Shown here piece after piece: positions 15,510 to 24,108 of a stretch of 50,613 nt of DNA. Position 1 is the stretch's first letter, and each line of letters opens with the position of its first letter. Both the position numbers and the translations under genes were made by a program. Origin of the DNA: Streptomyces zinciresistens K42 (GTDB lineage Bacteria; Actinomycetota; Actinomycetes; Streptomycetales; Streptomycetaceae); assembly GCF_000225525.1 (NCBI RefSeq), contig NZ_AGBF01000035.1, positions 1 to 50,613 on the forward strand, in the 5' to 3' direction. A model generated the notes under the pieces. That model had not been told where the DNA came from, did no database searches, and was given only the letters and a program-made list of their open reading frames with translations.

Positions 15510-16172
15510 CTAACACCGCATGACAGTGCCCGTCCGGTCCGACGGTCCCCCTGCCTGCGCTCCCTGGGGCCGCCCCGGGTCGGCTTCGGGCGACGCGGCA
15601 CCCGGAGGGTCAGGGAGAATTCGGGCGAGTGCCTTGTTGAGCTTGCCCTGGACCTCTTCCGTGAGGTCCGCTCCCTCTGCAGTGATCACCCGTATCGGAT
15701 CGGTACTGGCGAGAACGGCGCATTTCCTGCCGCTGCGGACGAGGGTTTCGAAGGTCATGTGCAGGGTCGCCTTCGTTCCTGCGATGGCGAGGACGTATCG
15801 ACCTTTACCGTCGCGCCCGACGGAGACGGCGACGTCGTCACGACCGCCCAGCCGTATCTCGCATTGGCTGAGGCTCTGACGGATCTGGAGGGGGAGCGGC
15901 TCGCCTGGGCTGAGCGGCGTCAGGGCAGGGAGCACCGCCAGCCCGGAAGCGTCGGGTGGAAGGCGCTCGCGGAGCGCGCGATAGGCCTCCCAGGACTTCG
16001 GCATGGGTTTGCGCTCACCGTCCCGGAAGAACTGGTAGGCGTTCCTCTTCCATCCGTTGCTGCTCGGGCGGAAGACCGTCTCGATCCGCAGACGGCCGCT
16101 CGTGTGTGTGAGACGGACCGCGGCCGTGCCCTCGAACGTGATGACGGGCTCGACGCCCGTTTCGCCGGCCAT
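15510..16172 (-). CDS. Hypothetical protein downstream of the EEP gene
   Basis: 220 aa from ATG 16172, which has GTGAGG 9 bp upstream; a GTG at 16247 would add 25 residues. It looks like a two-part beta-rich protein: ITFEGTAAVRLTHTSGRLRIETVFRP, a middle helix around KSWEAYRALRERLP, then ISQ-type strands (CEIRLGGRDDVAVSVGRDGKGRYVLAIAGTKATLHM). The tail is disordered and Pro/Gly-rich. There is no signal peptide. I know no family. It lies ~175 bp after the EEP hydrolase on the same strand and may belong to the STAND/EEP transcript. Confidence 0.55.
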   Translation of the reverse strand: MAGETGVEPVITFEGTAAVRLTHTSGRLRIETVFRPSSNGWKRNAYQFFRDGERKPMPKSWEAYRALRERLPPDASGLAVLPALTPLSPGEPLPLQIRQSLSQCEIRLGGRDDVAVSVGRDGKGRYVLAIAGTKATLHMTFETLVRSGRKCAVLASTDPIRVITAEGADLTEEVQGKLNKALARILPDPPGAASPEADPGRPQGAQAGGPSDRTGTVMRC

Positions 16173-16347
16173 GATGTCGACCTCACGCAGCACAGGAATC
16201 GGTATGAACCCGTCCTGTCCTACGGGGACTTGGGGCAAAACTGGCACTTCTGGTCGCGCCCTTCTTTGGCTGAAGTGATGGTGAATGGGGACCCGAGAGC
16301 GCCGCCTACGGCAGCCCTTTCGCGTCCCGGGTTTCGCAGCTTCTGAT

Positions 16348-17274
16348 TCAGGCCGCTGTGCGGATCGGGTTGCGGTGCAGGCGAATACGCAGATGGGCGG
16401 GCAGGTGGTCGGACAGGTCGGTCAGACCGAACTCCGTGCCCGGGGTGTCTGGGGCAGGGATGTCCGGGGCGAAGGAGCGGGGCGCACCGAGGGTGCGGTA
16501 GTCGACCACCTCGATCCGCCGACCGGTGACGAGGACCTGGTCGAGATGGAGGGGAACCTGCTCGTTCTCGTACCAGTAGCCGACCGTGGGTGGCCGCCGC
16601 ATCGGCACGTCATCCTGCGGGTCACGCCAGCCGGCATTCAGCAGCATCTGCAGAGCGTCGGTGTCCCACCCGCCGTACGAACCGTCGCCCAGACGCTTTC
16701 GATAGCGGTGCCAGAGATTCTGCGGCACCGCTGACCAGTCCGCCGGCTCCGGATCGTGGAGGTCGGGACTGTTCCCGTCCTGGATCAGGACACAGTCCTC
16801 CGGCCAGTCTCCGAACTTCTGCCCGTAGTCGGCGAGATGAGGGACTTCCAGCAGCCGGCCTGCAGGGCTGCTATAGGTGAGGTGCGCTCCGAGCGCCAGC
16901 AGGCGCACGCCGTTCACCTCGAACTCCGCTCGCATTGCCCCGTGATGCAAGGCTCCGCGGGCCAGCACACTGGACGGCGAGACGAGGCGGAGCCTGTCGG
17001 CTCGGTAGTACATGCAGCTGTGGTTACGTCCGTCGCCGTTGCTGGAGGTCACGTACGGGAGCGCGGTCAGCCCCGTGGCGTCGGCCAGATCGGCAAAGCG
17101 ATCTCCCCTGTCCCAGTCCGTGGCCTCCATGATCCACAGCAGATCAAGGTCCTGTAAGGAGGCCAGGAAGTCGATCTGCCGTTCCCGGCGGTACTCCTGG
17201 TCTCCGTCGATTCCTCCGTTCAGGATGTTCCAGCCGACCAGGTCGAGCTCGGTCGCGTCGGTCTGCTTTGTCAT
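16348..17274 (-). CDS. Endonuclease/exonuclease/phosphatase (EEP) fold hydrolase
   Basis: 308 aa; ATG 17274 has GGAGG 8 bp upstream. The EEP (DNase I/ExoIII-like) motifs occur in order: VGWNILNGG (Asn), IMEATDW (catalytic Glu), LGAHLTY (His), IQDGNSPD (D-x-N) and LSDHLPAHLRI (Asp-His). Metal-dependent cleavage of a phosphoester is therefore expected; the fold cannot tell DNA, RNA, lipid or nucleotide substrates apart. No signal peptide is visible, so it is probably cytosolic. It begins 46 bp after the STAND gene's stop on the same strand, which suggests a sensor/effector pair, though EEP genes also occur alone in Streptomyces. Confidence 0.78.
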   Translation of the reverse strand: MTKQTDATELDLVGWNILNGGIDGDQEYRRERQIDFLASLQDLDLLWIMEATDWDRGDRFADLADATGLTALPYVTSSNGDGRNHSCMYYRADRLRLVSPSSVLARGALHHGAMRAEFEVNGVRLLALGAHLTYSSPAGRLLEVPHLADYGQKFGDWPEDCVLIQDGNSPDLHDPEPADWSAVPQNLWHRYRKRLGDGSYGGWDTDALQMLLNAGWRDPQDDVPMRRPPTVGYWYENEQVPLHLDQVLVTGRRIEVVDYRTLGAPRSFAPDIPAPDTPGTEFGLTDLSDHLPAHLRIRLHRNPIRTAA

Positions 17275-17320
17275 GCTGTCCACCTCCGGCTGCGTGGCTG
17301 ATTGAGCACGTGGGGGCAGG

Positions 17321-19537
17321 TCACGAGGACAGAGCACGTAGTTGCTGCCGTACGCGGTCTGCGTCGCGCGGACTGATGGGGGTGTAGATGGCGACGGCCC
17401 GCTGGTAAAGGGCCTCGGCGTCGTTGCGGCGGCCAGCTGCCTGGAGGGTTTGGCCGAGCAGTTCGCGGCTGTGCGCCCGCCAACGTGGGGAGCCGGCGCG
17501 GTCGAACTCGTCGACGGCCTGACGCCCGAGGAGTGCCGCCTCGTCGAGATCGCCGTCGATCGCATGCGCGCGGGCGAGCCAGGCCAGCGCGCGCGCCGCG
17601 TCGATGGAGTCCTGGAGGGAGACGAGGGTGGCACGGGCGGAGGAGAGCGTGCCGATCGCCTCGGATGACCGTTCGAGCAGAAGCTGAACCTGGCCGAGGC
17701 AGACCTTGGTGATGGCGACCGCGCGCCGGAAGGTGATCTCTTCCCGGGTGTCCTCGTCGGCCTCGGCCTGGCGCGCGAGCTCGGTACGTCGAGTGAGGGC
17801 CTGGAGGAGGAAGGGCTCGGCATCCGCGGGACAGTTCGCAGCGAGGTGGGTTGCGCCGAGCTCGTGGAGGGCCTGCGCTTCGCCTCGCCCGTCGTTCGCG
17901 GATCTGGCCAGGTGAAGTACCTGGTCGAACGCCTCGATTGCCTCGTCGTGTTGGCCAGCACCGCGTATCCCGACGGCCCAAGTGCCAAGGATCTCCAGTT
18001 CGGCGGCGGAATCCTGGCAGTTGCGGGCCGCGCGGGCCGCGTGTGAGTGGGTGACTGTCCAGAGGTCGTAGTCGTGGTGGGCGCGAAGCAGAGGCCAGAG
18101 GGCGTGCGTGAGCTGCCAGACCGATGAGTCGAGCCCGGCGGCGGCCGCCGTGATGACGGCGGCACGTAGGTTGTCCTGCTGGGCTTCCAGCCACGCCAGG
18201 GCCTCGGCGTCGGTGTTGAAGGTGACCGGGTCCGCAGGTTCGAATCGGTACTCCCGGGCGAGCGGGCGGTGCGTGGGGGTGAGGCGCCGTTCGGCGCGTG
18301 AGGCGGCGTCGAGGAAGAAGTCCAGCGCCATGCGCAGCACCTCCTGCGCACCGTCCGGCTCCTCCTGGGCGAACCGCTCGGCGGCGTGTTCGCGGGCGCT
18401 GTCGTGGTATCGGTAGACGGCGCCTCGTACAGGGTCGTCCCCGGCCTGGACGGCCTCGATCATGCCTGCGGAGCGCAGCACGTCTAAGGCTTCCCGCGCG
18501 GCGGATTGGGTCAGGCCGGAGAGGGCTGCGGCCAGTGCGGGGTCGACGTCCAGGGGGAACATGCTGCCCGAGCGCCGGTACACCGTCGCGGCGGCCGGCG
18601 GGAGTTGCTGATAGCGATCGTCGAGGGCTGTGGTCACAGCCACCTCCTGCAGGGTGAGAACGGGGTGGGAAAGCCGCACTGAGTCACGGGTATGCATCAG
18701 CGCGGAGGTTGCGGCTGCCAGGGGTTGGTCCGGTTGGGCTGCGAGGGTGCCGACGACGACGGCCAGGGCCATCGGCAGCCCAGCGGACAGCCGTACGATC
18801 CGGGCTGTGGCCTGACGTTCTCCAATGACCCGTTCCCGACCGAGTTGGCGTACGAGGTAGTCCTGCGCGGCCTCGTCGTCGAGCGGCTCGACCCTGTGGA
18901 ACCGGGCTCCATGGCCGGCGAGGCCTCCCAGCACGTGACGGCTTGTGGTCACGACAACGTGGCCTTGGCCGCCCGGCAGCAGCGCCTGCACCTGGTCTGC
19001 GTCGGTGGCGTTGTCCAGCAGGACGCACACCGGACGGTCGGGGACGGCGGTCGCCGTACGCCACCATGCGCCGAGCTCCTCGGCCGACGTGGCACGCACG
19101 CCGGGACGAACGGACCGCAGAAGACGGGCGAGGATCTCCGAGGCGGAGGCGGGGCCCCCGGGGGCGTACCCGCGCAGATCGGCGTACAGAGCTCCGCCAG
19201 GGAACTGCTCCAAATGCATGTGGAGGAACTTGGTGGCAAGGGCGGTCTTGCCGATGCCGCTGGGACCGCTGATTGCGATCAAGCGCACGGAGTCGGCACC
19301 CAGACGGTCGACTGCGGCCGCCAGCTGGACCAGGTCGTAGGTCCGGTCCGTCCATACGGCGGGCACGGGCGGAAGTTGGCGAGGCGTTGGCGGAGTGAAC
19401 ACTGCTTCATGCACGGTCACATGGACATCGGCGACGCTGTCGGCCTGGATGACGGGGCCGTACACCGTGCTGTGGGCAAGCTGGTTGGAGATTGCGCGGC
19501 CGGTCAGGGGACTGTCGGGCGGATGGGATGGGATCAC
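17321..19537 (-). CDS. STAND NTPase: NB-ARC plus TPR repeats
   Basis: 738 aa from GTG with AGGAG upstream. Residues 18-60 carry the short beta leader common to Streptomyces NB-ARC proteins (YGPVIQADSVADVHV, PRQLPPVPA). Walker A GPSGIGKT is at 91-98, Walker B is VCVLLDN, and GLPMALAVV resembles the GxP motif of NB-ARC/AP-ATPases. A winged-helix region follows (~300-420) and then TPR-like helical repeats to the end (AIEAFDQVLHLARS, GEAQALHELGATHLAANCPADAEP, AEALYQRAVAIY). STAND proteins sense a ligand and oligomerise. No effector domain is fused, so the adjacent EEP hydrolase is a possible effector. It could also be a regulator, since many Streptomyces members have no known role. Confidence 0.82.
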   Translation of the reverse strand: MIPSHPPDSPLTGRAISNQLAHSTVYGPVIQADSVADVHVTVHEAVFTPPTPRQLPPVPAVWTDRTYDLVQLAAAVDRLGADSVRLIAISGPSGIGKTALATKFLHMHLEQFPGGALYADLRGYAPGGPASASEILARLLRSVRPGVRATSAEELGAWWRTATAVPDRPVCVLLDNATDADQVQALLPGGQGHVVVTTSRHVLGGLAGHGARFHRVEPLDDEAAQDYLVRQLGRERVIGERQATARIVRLSAGLPMALAVVVGTLAAQPDQPLAAATSALMHTRDSVRLSHPVLTLQEVAVTTALDDRYQQLPPAAATVYRRSGSMFPLDVDPALAAALSGLTQSAAREALDVLRSAGMIEAVQAGDDPVRGAVYRYHDSAREHAAERFAQEEPDGAQEVLRMALDFFLDAASRAERRLTPTHRPLAREYRFEPADPVTFNTDAEALAWLEAQQDNLRAAVITAAAAGLDSSVWQLTHALWPLLRAHHDYDLWTVTHSHAARAARNCQDSAAELEILGTWAVGIRGAGQHDEAIEAFDQVLHLARSANDGRGEAQALHELGATHLAANCPADAEPFLLQALTRRTELARQAEADEDTREEITFRRAVAITKVCLGQVQLLLERSSEAIGTLSSARATLVSLQDSIDAARALAWLARAHAIDGDLDEAALLGRQAVDEFDRAGSPRWRAHSRELLGQTLQAAGRRNDAEALYQRAVAIYTPISPRDADRVRQQLRALSS

Positions 19538-19644
19538 AGTGACTTGCTCCTGGTGGCGGCGCTGGCCGGGTGGTTCGTGCCACAGAGGGGTGGTCGGTCC
19601 TGCGCTACGCGGTCAAGGCCATCGGTGAGCAGTGGGATCGCGAG

Positions 19645-20421
19645 CTACGGTTTCCGGCCGACGCCTCCGTAGATGTACGTCGGTTCAGGGGATGCCTCTG
19701 GATCAGGGCGCCACAGGGGGCAGGAGACGATGCCCGGCTTCAGCAGCTCGAGCCCCTCGTAGTAAGCAGCGATCTGCTCGGGGCTGCGCAGCACGTACGG
19801 GACGGCGCCGGTGTTGTCGTAGCCGGCCTGGGCCTTCAGGAGGTCTGCGTCGGTGTTCGTGCCGTCGTAGTGCACGAGGTAGCTGCCCGAGGGCAGGGAT
19901 GCCAGAAGATGGCGGACGATCGCCGTCGCCTCGGCGTAGTCCTCGATGTGGCCGAGGATGCCCATGAGCATCAGGGCGATGGGCTCCTTGAAGTCCAGGG
20001 TGGCCGCGGCGTGGCGCAGGATCGTCTCCGGGTCGTGCAGGTCGGCGTCGATGTAGGCGGTGACACCCTCAGGAGTGCTGTAGAGCAGGGCGGCAGCATG
20101 GGCCAGGACGATCGGGTCGTTGTCGACGTAGACGATCTTGGCGGCCGGGGCGATCTTCTGGGCAACCTCGTGGGTGTTGTCGTACGTCGGCAGGCCGGTG
20201 CCGATGTCGAGGAACTGGCGGACGCCGAGTTCGCTGGCGAGGAGGGTGACCGCGCGGATCAGGTACCTGCGGGATTCGCGTGCCATGGTCACGACCTGGG
20301 GGGCTATCTCGGCGTACGCGTCGCCTGCCTCCTGGTCGACGGGGTAGTTGTCCTTGCCCCCCAACCAGTAGTTCCAGGTCCGTGCCGAGTGTGGGATGGA
20401 CGTGTCGATATGGCCGTTCAA
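19645..20421 (-). CDS. DUF574 family SAM-dependent methyltransferase
   Basis: 258 aa from TTG 20421 with GGAGG 7 bp upstream. It shows the DUF574 signature start (IPHSARTWNYWLGGKDNYPVDQE), a SAM-binding loop FLDIGTGLPTYDNTHEVAQ, VYVDNDPIVLAHA, and IALMLMGILGHIEDY. This family is greatly expanded in Streptomyces. Only a few members have known substrates, mostly in conservon or regulatory neighbourhoods, and the substrate here is unknown. It lies 29 bp after the Prim-Pol-like gene and is probably part of the long minus-strand run from the conservon. Confidence 0.85.
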   Translation of the reverse strand: MNGHIDTSIPHSARTWNYWLGGKDNYPVDQEAGDAYAEIAPQVVTMARESRRYLIRAVTLLASELGVRQFLDIGTGLPTYDNTHEVAQKIAPAAKIVYVDNDPIVLAHAAALLYSTPEGVTAYIDADLHDPETILRHAAATLDFKEPIALMLMGILGHIEDYAEATAIVRHLLASLPSGSYLVHYDGTNTDADLLKAQAGYDNTGAVPYVLRSPEQIAAYYEGLELLKPGIVSCPLWRPDPEASPEPTYIYGGVGRKP

Positions 20422-20450
20422 GGGATTTCCTCCGGAGACGTCGTGTCCAG

Positions 20451-20954
20451 TCAGGGGCCGGATCGGGGATCGGTGGGTGCGAGACCGGTCAGGGTGGGGC
20501 GCAGCACCTCGGGATCTGTCAGGAGCTGCCCGGTCGGAGCTCCGCGAGTGATCCACCGCAGGTTGAGGGTGTCGTCGCGGGCGGCACGCGGCGGGATCTG
20601 AACCGTGGGCCCGCCGAGATAGGTGACCCAGTGCGGCCATAGCAGACGGCCGGATCCCAGCGGGACGAAGAAGTCCCAGCAGCCACTTTCAGCGAAGACC
20701 GCGCCGTGCTGCACGCGGTGTGACCGCAGGTGAGCGAGGACCGGGGCGCAGATCTGCTGCGGTGCACGCACCACGTCGAACCGCTGCCCGGTCTGTACGA
20801 GACAGGCCTTGGAGCTGCGCCACGCCGAGCCCAGTAGCAGGTACGCCTCCCGGCCGGGGTCGTTCGCGGCCAGGGTGGGGATCGTGTACGGCGGCTCGAC
20901 GGCGGCGGCGGTGGGGGCCAGCGAAGGCGCGCTGTTACGCCGGATTGCGATCAC
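20451..20954 (-). CDS. Small Prim-Pol-like hypothetical protein
   Basis: 167 aa from GTG, with no strong ribosome site. The core has QRFDVVRAPQ, ICAPVLAHLRSHRVQHGAVFAE, WDFFVPLGSGRLLW and PTVQIPPRA. That pattern (FDVV, GPV-like strand, FLVP-G, VPP) resembles the small Streptomyces proteins related to the N-terminal part of bifunctional primase/polymerases. The catalytic Asp pair cannot be pointed out with confidence, so activity is doubtful. It sits 32 bp after the metallopeptidase-like gene and before the methyltransferase gene. The function is unknown. Confidence 0.55.
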   Translation of the reverse strand: MIAIRRNSAPSLAPTAAAVEPPYTIPTLAANDPGREAYLLLGSAWRSSKACLVQTGQRFDVVRAPQQICAPVLAHLRSHRVQHGAVFAESGCWDFFVPLGSGRLLWPHWVTYLGGPTVQIPPRAARDDTLNLRWITRGAPTGQLLTDPEVLRPTLTGLAPTDPRSGP

Positions 20955-20986
20955 GTCGAGGGCCGTTCATCCATGAGCGGTGGAGA

Positions 20987-21802
20987 TCAGGCGGGCAGCC
21001 GCTGAAGCCAACGGTCGGGGTGGCGTAGTTCGTCGAGCGTCGGAACGAGATCGTGCGTGCCCCACAGACGGTTGAAGCCTTCAGGGCCGATCGCGGCCAT
21101 CGCCTGATCGACGAACGCGGTGGCCCTCCGCAGCACCCGGCCGTGCTGTCCGCGGGAGGCTATGAACACGAGCGCCGCCTGACGCCGATAGGTCCATGAG
21201 CACTGTCGCCGCGTGTCCGTCACGGGCTTGCCAAGAACGAGCGGCGTCGCCTCGCGGGTAGCCCACGAGGCATGCCCGGCGCTCAGCTGGGACACGGGGT
21301 TCTGACTTTCCTGCACAGCTGGCCAGGCGCTGCCTGGGACGAGGACTCCACGACACGCCTCGACCTGGGCTTGTTCGGCGAGCACACGAACGAGTAACTC
21401 GCAAAGGCCGTCTGGGTCAGAGAGCAGGCCCTGATGCGCAAGGGCCTGGGGCACGATCAATGTCGAAGGCCAGCCGACGGTGTTGGCGACGAGGACCGAG
21501 GCGTCAACTGCCCACGTCGTGCGTGCAGCCCAGCCTGCTGCTATGGGAAGCGCTGCTGCCTTCTTCTGCTCCGACTCGGTCAACTCGACGTCAGTGGTGT
21601 CGCGTTCGACTTGGCGGCGGATGAAGGCTGAGTAGTTCGTGGCCAAGCCCGGGACGGTCAGCAGCTTCACGGTGACGGTGTGCGGCAGCTGCAGTTGGGT
21701 GACCTTCTCGACATACGGTGCTGCCTGGGCGAGGAAGGTGTGCATGTCCTCGGCCAGCTGCCCGCTGCGGCCGGTCTCGTCCTGAACGTTGATCGTGGTC
21801 AT
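20987..21802 (-). CDS. Metallopeptidase-like protein without HExxH
   Basis: 271 aa from ATG 21802. The N-terminus (TTINVQDETGRSGQLAEDM, TFLAQAAPYVEKVTQLQLP) and the run STLIVPQALAHQGLLSDPDGLCELLVRVLAEQAQVEAC match, from memory, a Streptomyces zinc-metallopeptidase-like family with LLVHELAHQAQ at this point. Here the motif reads LLVRVLAEQAQ, so both His and the catalytic Glu are missing. The rest of the fold appears kept (ASWATREATPLVLG, AAIGPEGFNRLW). It is therefore probably a non-catalytic homologue, for instance a binding or regulatory protein. It has no ribosome site of its own and overlaps a small upstream ORF by ATGA. Confidence 0.65.
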   Translation of the reverse strand: MTTINVQDETGRSGQLAEDMHTFLAQAAPYVEKVTQLQLPHTVTVKLLTVPGLATNYSAFIRRQVERDTTDVELTESEQKKAAALPIAAGWAARTTWAVDASVLVANTVGWPSTLIVPQALAHQGLLSDPDGLCELLVRVLAEQAQVEACRGVLVPGSAWPAVQESQNPVSQLSAGHASWATREATPLVLGKPVTDTRRQCSWTYRRQAALVFIASRGQHGRVLRRATAFVDQAMAAIGPEGFNRLWGTHDLVPTLDELRHPDRWLQRLPA

Positions 21803-21990
21803 GCGCGGGCTTTCGGGTCGAGAGCGGGTAAGGACGTGGCGGACGGCGGACCGGAGTGCTGTCCCACCGAGAGGGCGGCGACGATCGCCGTATGGGGGCT
21901 CATCGGAATACTGACGAGCCCTCTCGATCCCACGGTGGGAGGCGACTGTGCCCACGAGGGGCGCGGAGAGTGGACGAGTCGTTTGATCAC
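21799..21990 (-). CDS. Possible small coupled ORF
   Basis: 63 aa from GTG 21990. The stop overlaps the next gene's start as ATGA, and that next gene lacks a clear ribosome site, so coupled translation would make sense. An AGAAG sequence lies ~9 bp upstream of the GTG. Composition (IKRLVHSPRPSW, SIPMSPHTAIVAALSVG) is neutral and no family is recognised. It may be a leader peptide or a chance ORF. Between it and the acyl-CoA dehydrogenase stop lies a still smaller frame of 15 codons (IVREHTVIPDAFPA), also unassigned. Confidence 0.28.
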   Translation of the reverse strand: MIKRLVHSPRPSWAQSPPTVGSRGLVSIPMSPHTAIVAALSVGQHSGPPSATSLPALDPKARA

Positions 21991-22134
21991 GGAGGCTTCT
22001 TCTCGCAGAGGTTGAGGGGGCTTGACCGCCTGCGTAGGGGTGAGTGGTGCACTTACGCGGGGAAGGCGTCGGGAATCACGGTGTGCTCGCGGACGATCAC
22101 GACGGTCTCTCGTGGTGTGGGCGGTTCAGCGGAG

Positions 22135-23355
22135 TCAGGCGGCGTGGGGTGCCCTGCGGGCGCGGCGGACCGCGTGTTCGGCCGACCACTGGGGGTGGTG
22201 AGGCCCGAGGACGGATTCGGCCAGGCGTATGAGCTGGAGATCGTCGGGTCCTGCCGGGGCATGGATGAGGTCGAAGTCCCTTCGCAGTTGCTCGATCGGC
22301 TCTCCGATGCGTGCCGCGTGGCCGCCGTAGAGCTGTTTGGCGTGCTCGGAGGAGGCCGCTCCGGCGCGGTGGGCGGTGAGTTTGGCGTTGTGCAGCCATG
22401 GGTCGCATGCCTTGCCCTGGTCGAGGAGGCGCGCGGCGTGGTAGGCGGCGAGTTCGGCGGTCATCAGGTGGTGCTGCATCTCAGCGACGCGGTGGCGGAC
22501 GGTCGGCAGATCCGCTAGATGCCCGTCGCGGCGTTTGCGGGTGGAGACCCGTTGGGTGGTCTCGTCGAGCATCCGCTGGTGGATACCAAGGGCGACGGCT
22601 GCGAGGTTGAGACGTCCATAGACGACGCTGGCGAGTTGGGCGACATCGAGGCCGTCGCCCAACTCGCCGATCATGTTGGTCTCGGGGACACAGACCCGGG
22701 TCAGGCGCAGGGTGTCGACGCTGAAACCTCTCAGCCCGTTGACGGGCGCGGGGACGATGTCGACACCGGGGGTGTCCTGCTCAACCAGGAAGGCGGTGAG
22801 GCTGTGGCGGTCGCCAGGCTTCCCGGTCCGGACGACGACACAGTGGACGTCCGCGATGGCCGCGTTGCCCACCAGGACCTTCTCCCCTTCCAGGATGTAC
22901 TGCCCGCCGCTGGGTCGGGCGGTCGCCTCCAAGCCGAGGATGTGGCTGCCACGCTCGGGGTCGGTCACGGCGATGGAGGGCCAGCAGCGGCCCGCGGCGA
23001 TCTCGGGCAGCAGCTTGCGCCGCATCTCCTCGCTCCCGTACTCGGCGATGGGGGCGGAGCCGAGGATGGATGCCTGGAGGGTCGCGCCGGCCGCAGGACT
23101 GACGCGGGATACGGCCTGGAGCACCAGGGTCTTGGCGGTGTGGCCGAGGTTCAGGCCGCCGTCCTCGGTGTCGATGAGCAGGCCGAGCCAGCCCGTCTCG
23201 CTCAGGATCTGACGCACGTCACGGTTGGTGTGAGGGCCGCCCTCTTCCATCTGGCGGGCGAGCGCGGTGAGCCGGGAGGTCGCGAAGGCCTCCGCCTCGT
23301 TCAGGAGGCTGAGGTGGTCGTCGGTCAGGAACGGGAGGGAGAGGGCGGTCGGCAT
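22135..23355 (-). CDS. Acyl-CoA dehydrogenase family protein
   Basis: 406 aa from ATG 23355; a GTG at 23415 would add 20 Pro/Arg residues. The acyl-CoA dehydrogenase order is clear: N-terminal helices (TDDHLSLLNEAEAFA, TGWLGLLIDTEDGGL), the middle beta domain (CWPSIAVTDPERGSHILGLEATAR, YILEGEKVLVGNAAIADVHCVVVRT), and the C-terminal four-helix bundle (VVYGRLNLAAVALGIHQRMLDETTQRV, KQLYGGHAARIGEPIEQLRRD). It should be a soluble FAD enzyme. The usual C-terminal EGT region is divergent (LIHAPAGPDDLQL), so substrate and activity are uncertain. It sits between the GAF protein and the metallopeptidase-like gene, with no other fatty-acid genes nearby. Confidence 0.8.
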   Translation of the reverse strand: MPTALSLPFLTDDHLSLLNEAEAFATSRLTALARQMEEGGPHTNRDVRQILSETGWLGLLIDTEDGGLNLGHTAKTLVLQAVSRVSPAAGATLQASILGSAPIAEYGSEEMRRKLLPEIAAGRCWPSIAVTDPERGSHILGLEATARPSGGQYILEGEKVLVGNAAIADVHCVVVRTGKPGDRHSLTAFLVEQDTPGVDIVPAPVNGLRGFSVDTLRLTRVCVPETNMIGELGDGLDVAQLASVVYGRLNLAAVALGIHQRMLDETTQRVSTRKRRDGHLADLPTVRHRVAEMQHHLMTAELAAYHAARLLDQGKACDPWLHNAKLTAHRAGAASSEHAKQLYGGHAARIGEPIEQLRRDFDLIHAPAGPDDLQLIRLAESVLGPHHPQWSAEHAVRRARRAPHAA

Positions 23356-23560
23356 CGGGTCGTGTCCCCTCGTGTGTGGGCGGGTGGCGGGTGGTGTCCG
23401 CCCGGGCCTGCGCATGGAGGCCGGGGCGGTCCGGCATGAGGTCGGCGACCCGGGGGTGAAGGGCCGTCGGCGGGTGGATGTCGGAGGTGTGTGCCCACCG
23501 GGTTGTCGCAGGGCGTGGGGGTGCGGCCGCCGTCCGGTGCTCTTGCTCGGGTACGCGGGG

Positions 23561-24100
23561 CTAGCGGGAGAGGATGTTGGCCATGGTCTCGGCCGCCGCC
23601 TTCTCGACGATCGCCATGAGGCCGTCCGATTCCGTGAGCTCGTGCACCCGCTGGTCGATCACGCACACGGTGCCCAGGACCGTCCCGGTGTCCGGGTGGA
23701 TGAGCGGTTCGCCGTAGTAAGCCGTGATGCCGATGGCGTCGACCACGGGGTTGCCGGAGTAGAGGCGGGAGGCGTGCACGTCGTGCAGCGGGAGGCCGAG
23801 CTCGCGGTCCACGACGTGAGGGCACCAGCCGTGCCTGGGGTCCATGTCGCGGCCGACGATAGACAGGCCGCTGTCGGCGGGCGGGTTGTGCAGCCCGGCG
23901 AAGTGCTGTCGCTCCAGCGTGAAGTTGACCATGGCGTAGGGAAATCCGGTCTCGGCGGCCAGGCGGTCGGCGATGTCGTCGAACGAGGCATCGGCCTCTC
24001 CGGTGACTCCATGCCGGGCGAGGAGTTCCCTGCGGGTACGGATCACGGCGGGGTTCTGGCTGAGCGTCGCCAGGACGAGGTCACGGTGGTCGGAGGTCAT
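23561..24100 (-). CDS. GAF-domain protein of the conservon region
   Basis: 179 aa from ATG 24100, 8 bp after the conservon GTPase stop. A GAF-type fold fills most of it: ASFDDIADRLAAETGFPYAMVNFTLERQHFAGLH, then GWCPHVVDRELGLPLHDVHASRLYSGNPVV, GITAYYGEPLIHPDTGTVLGTVCVIDQRVHELTE. GAF domains bind small molecules or chromophores. Single GAF proteins next to conservons are thought to sense or transmit signals together with the roadblock/GTPase set. The ligand is unknown. It lies directly downstream of the GTPase, so it probably belongs to the conservon transcript. Confidence 0.82.
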   Translation of the reverse strand: MTSDHRDLVLATLSQNPAVIRTRRELLARHGVTGEADASFDDIADRLAAETGFPYAMVNFTLERQHFAGLHNPPADSGLSIVGRDMDPRHGWCPHVVDRELGLPLHDVHASRLYSGNPVVDAIGITAYYGEPLIHPDTGTVLGTVCVIDQRVHELTESDGLMAIVEKAAAETMANILSR

Positions 24101-24108
24101 GCGGGGTC

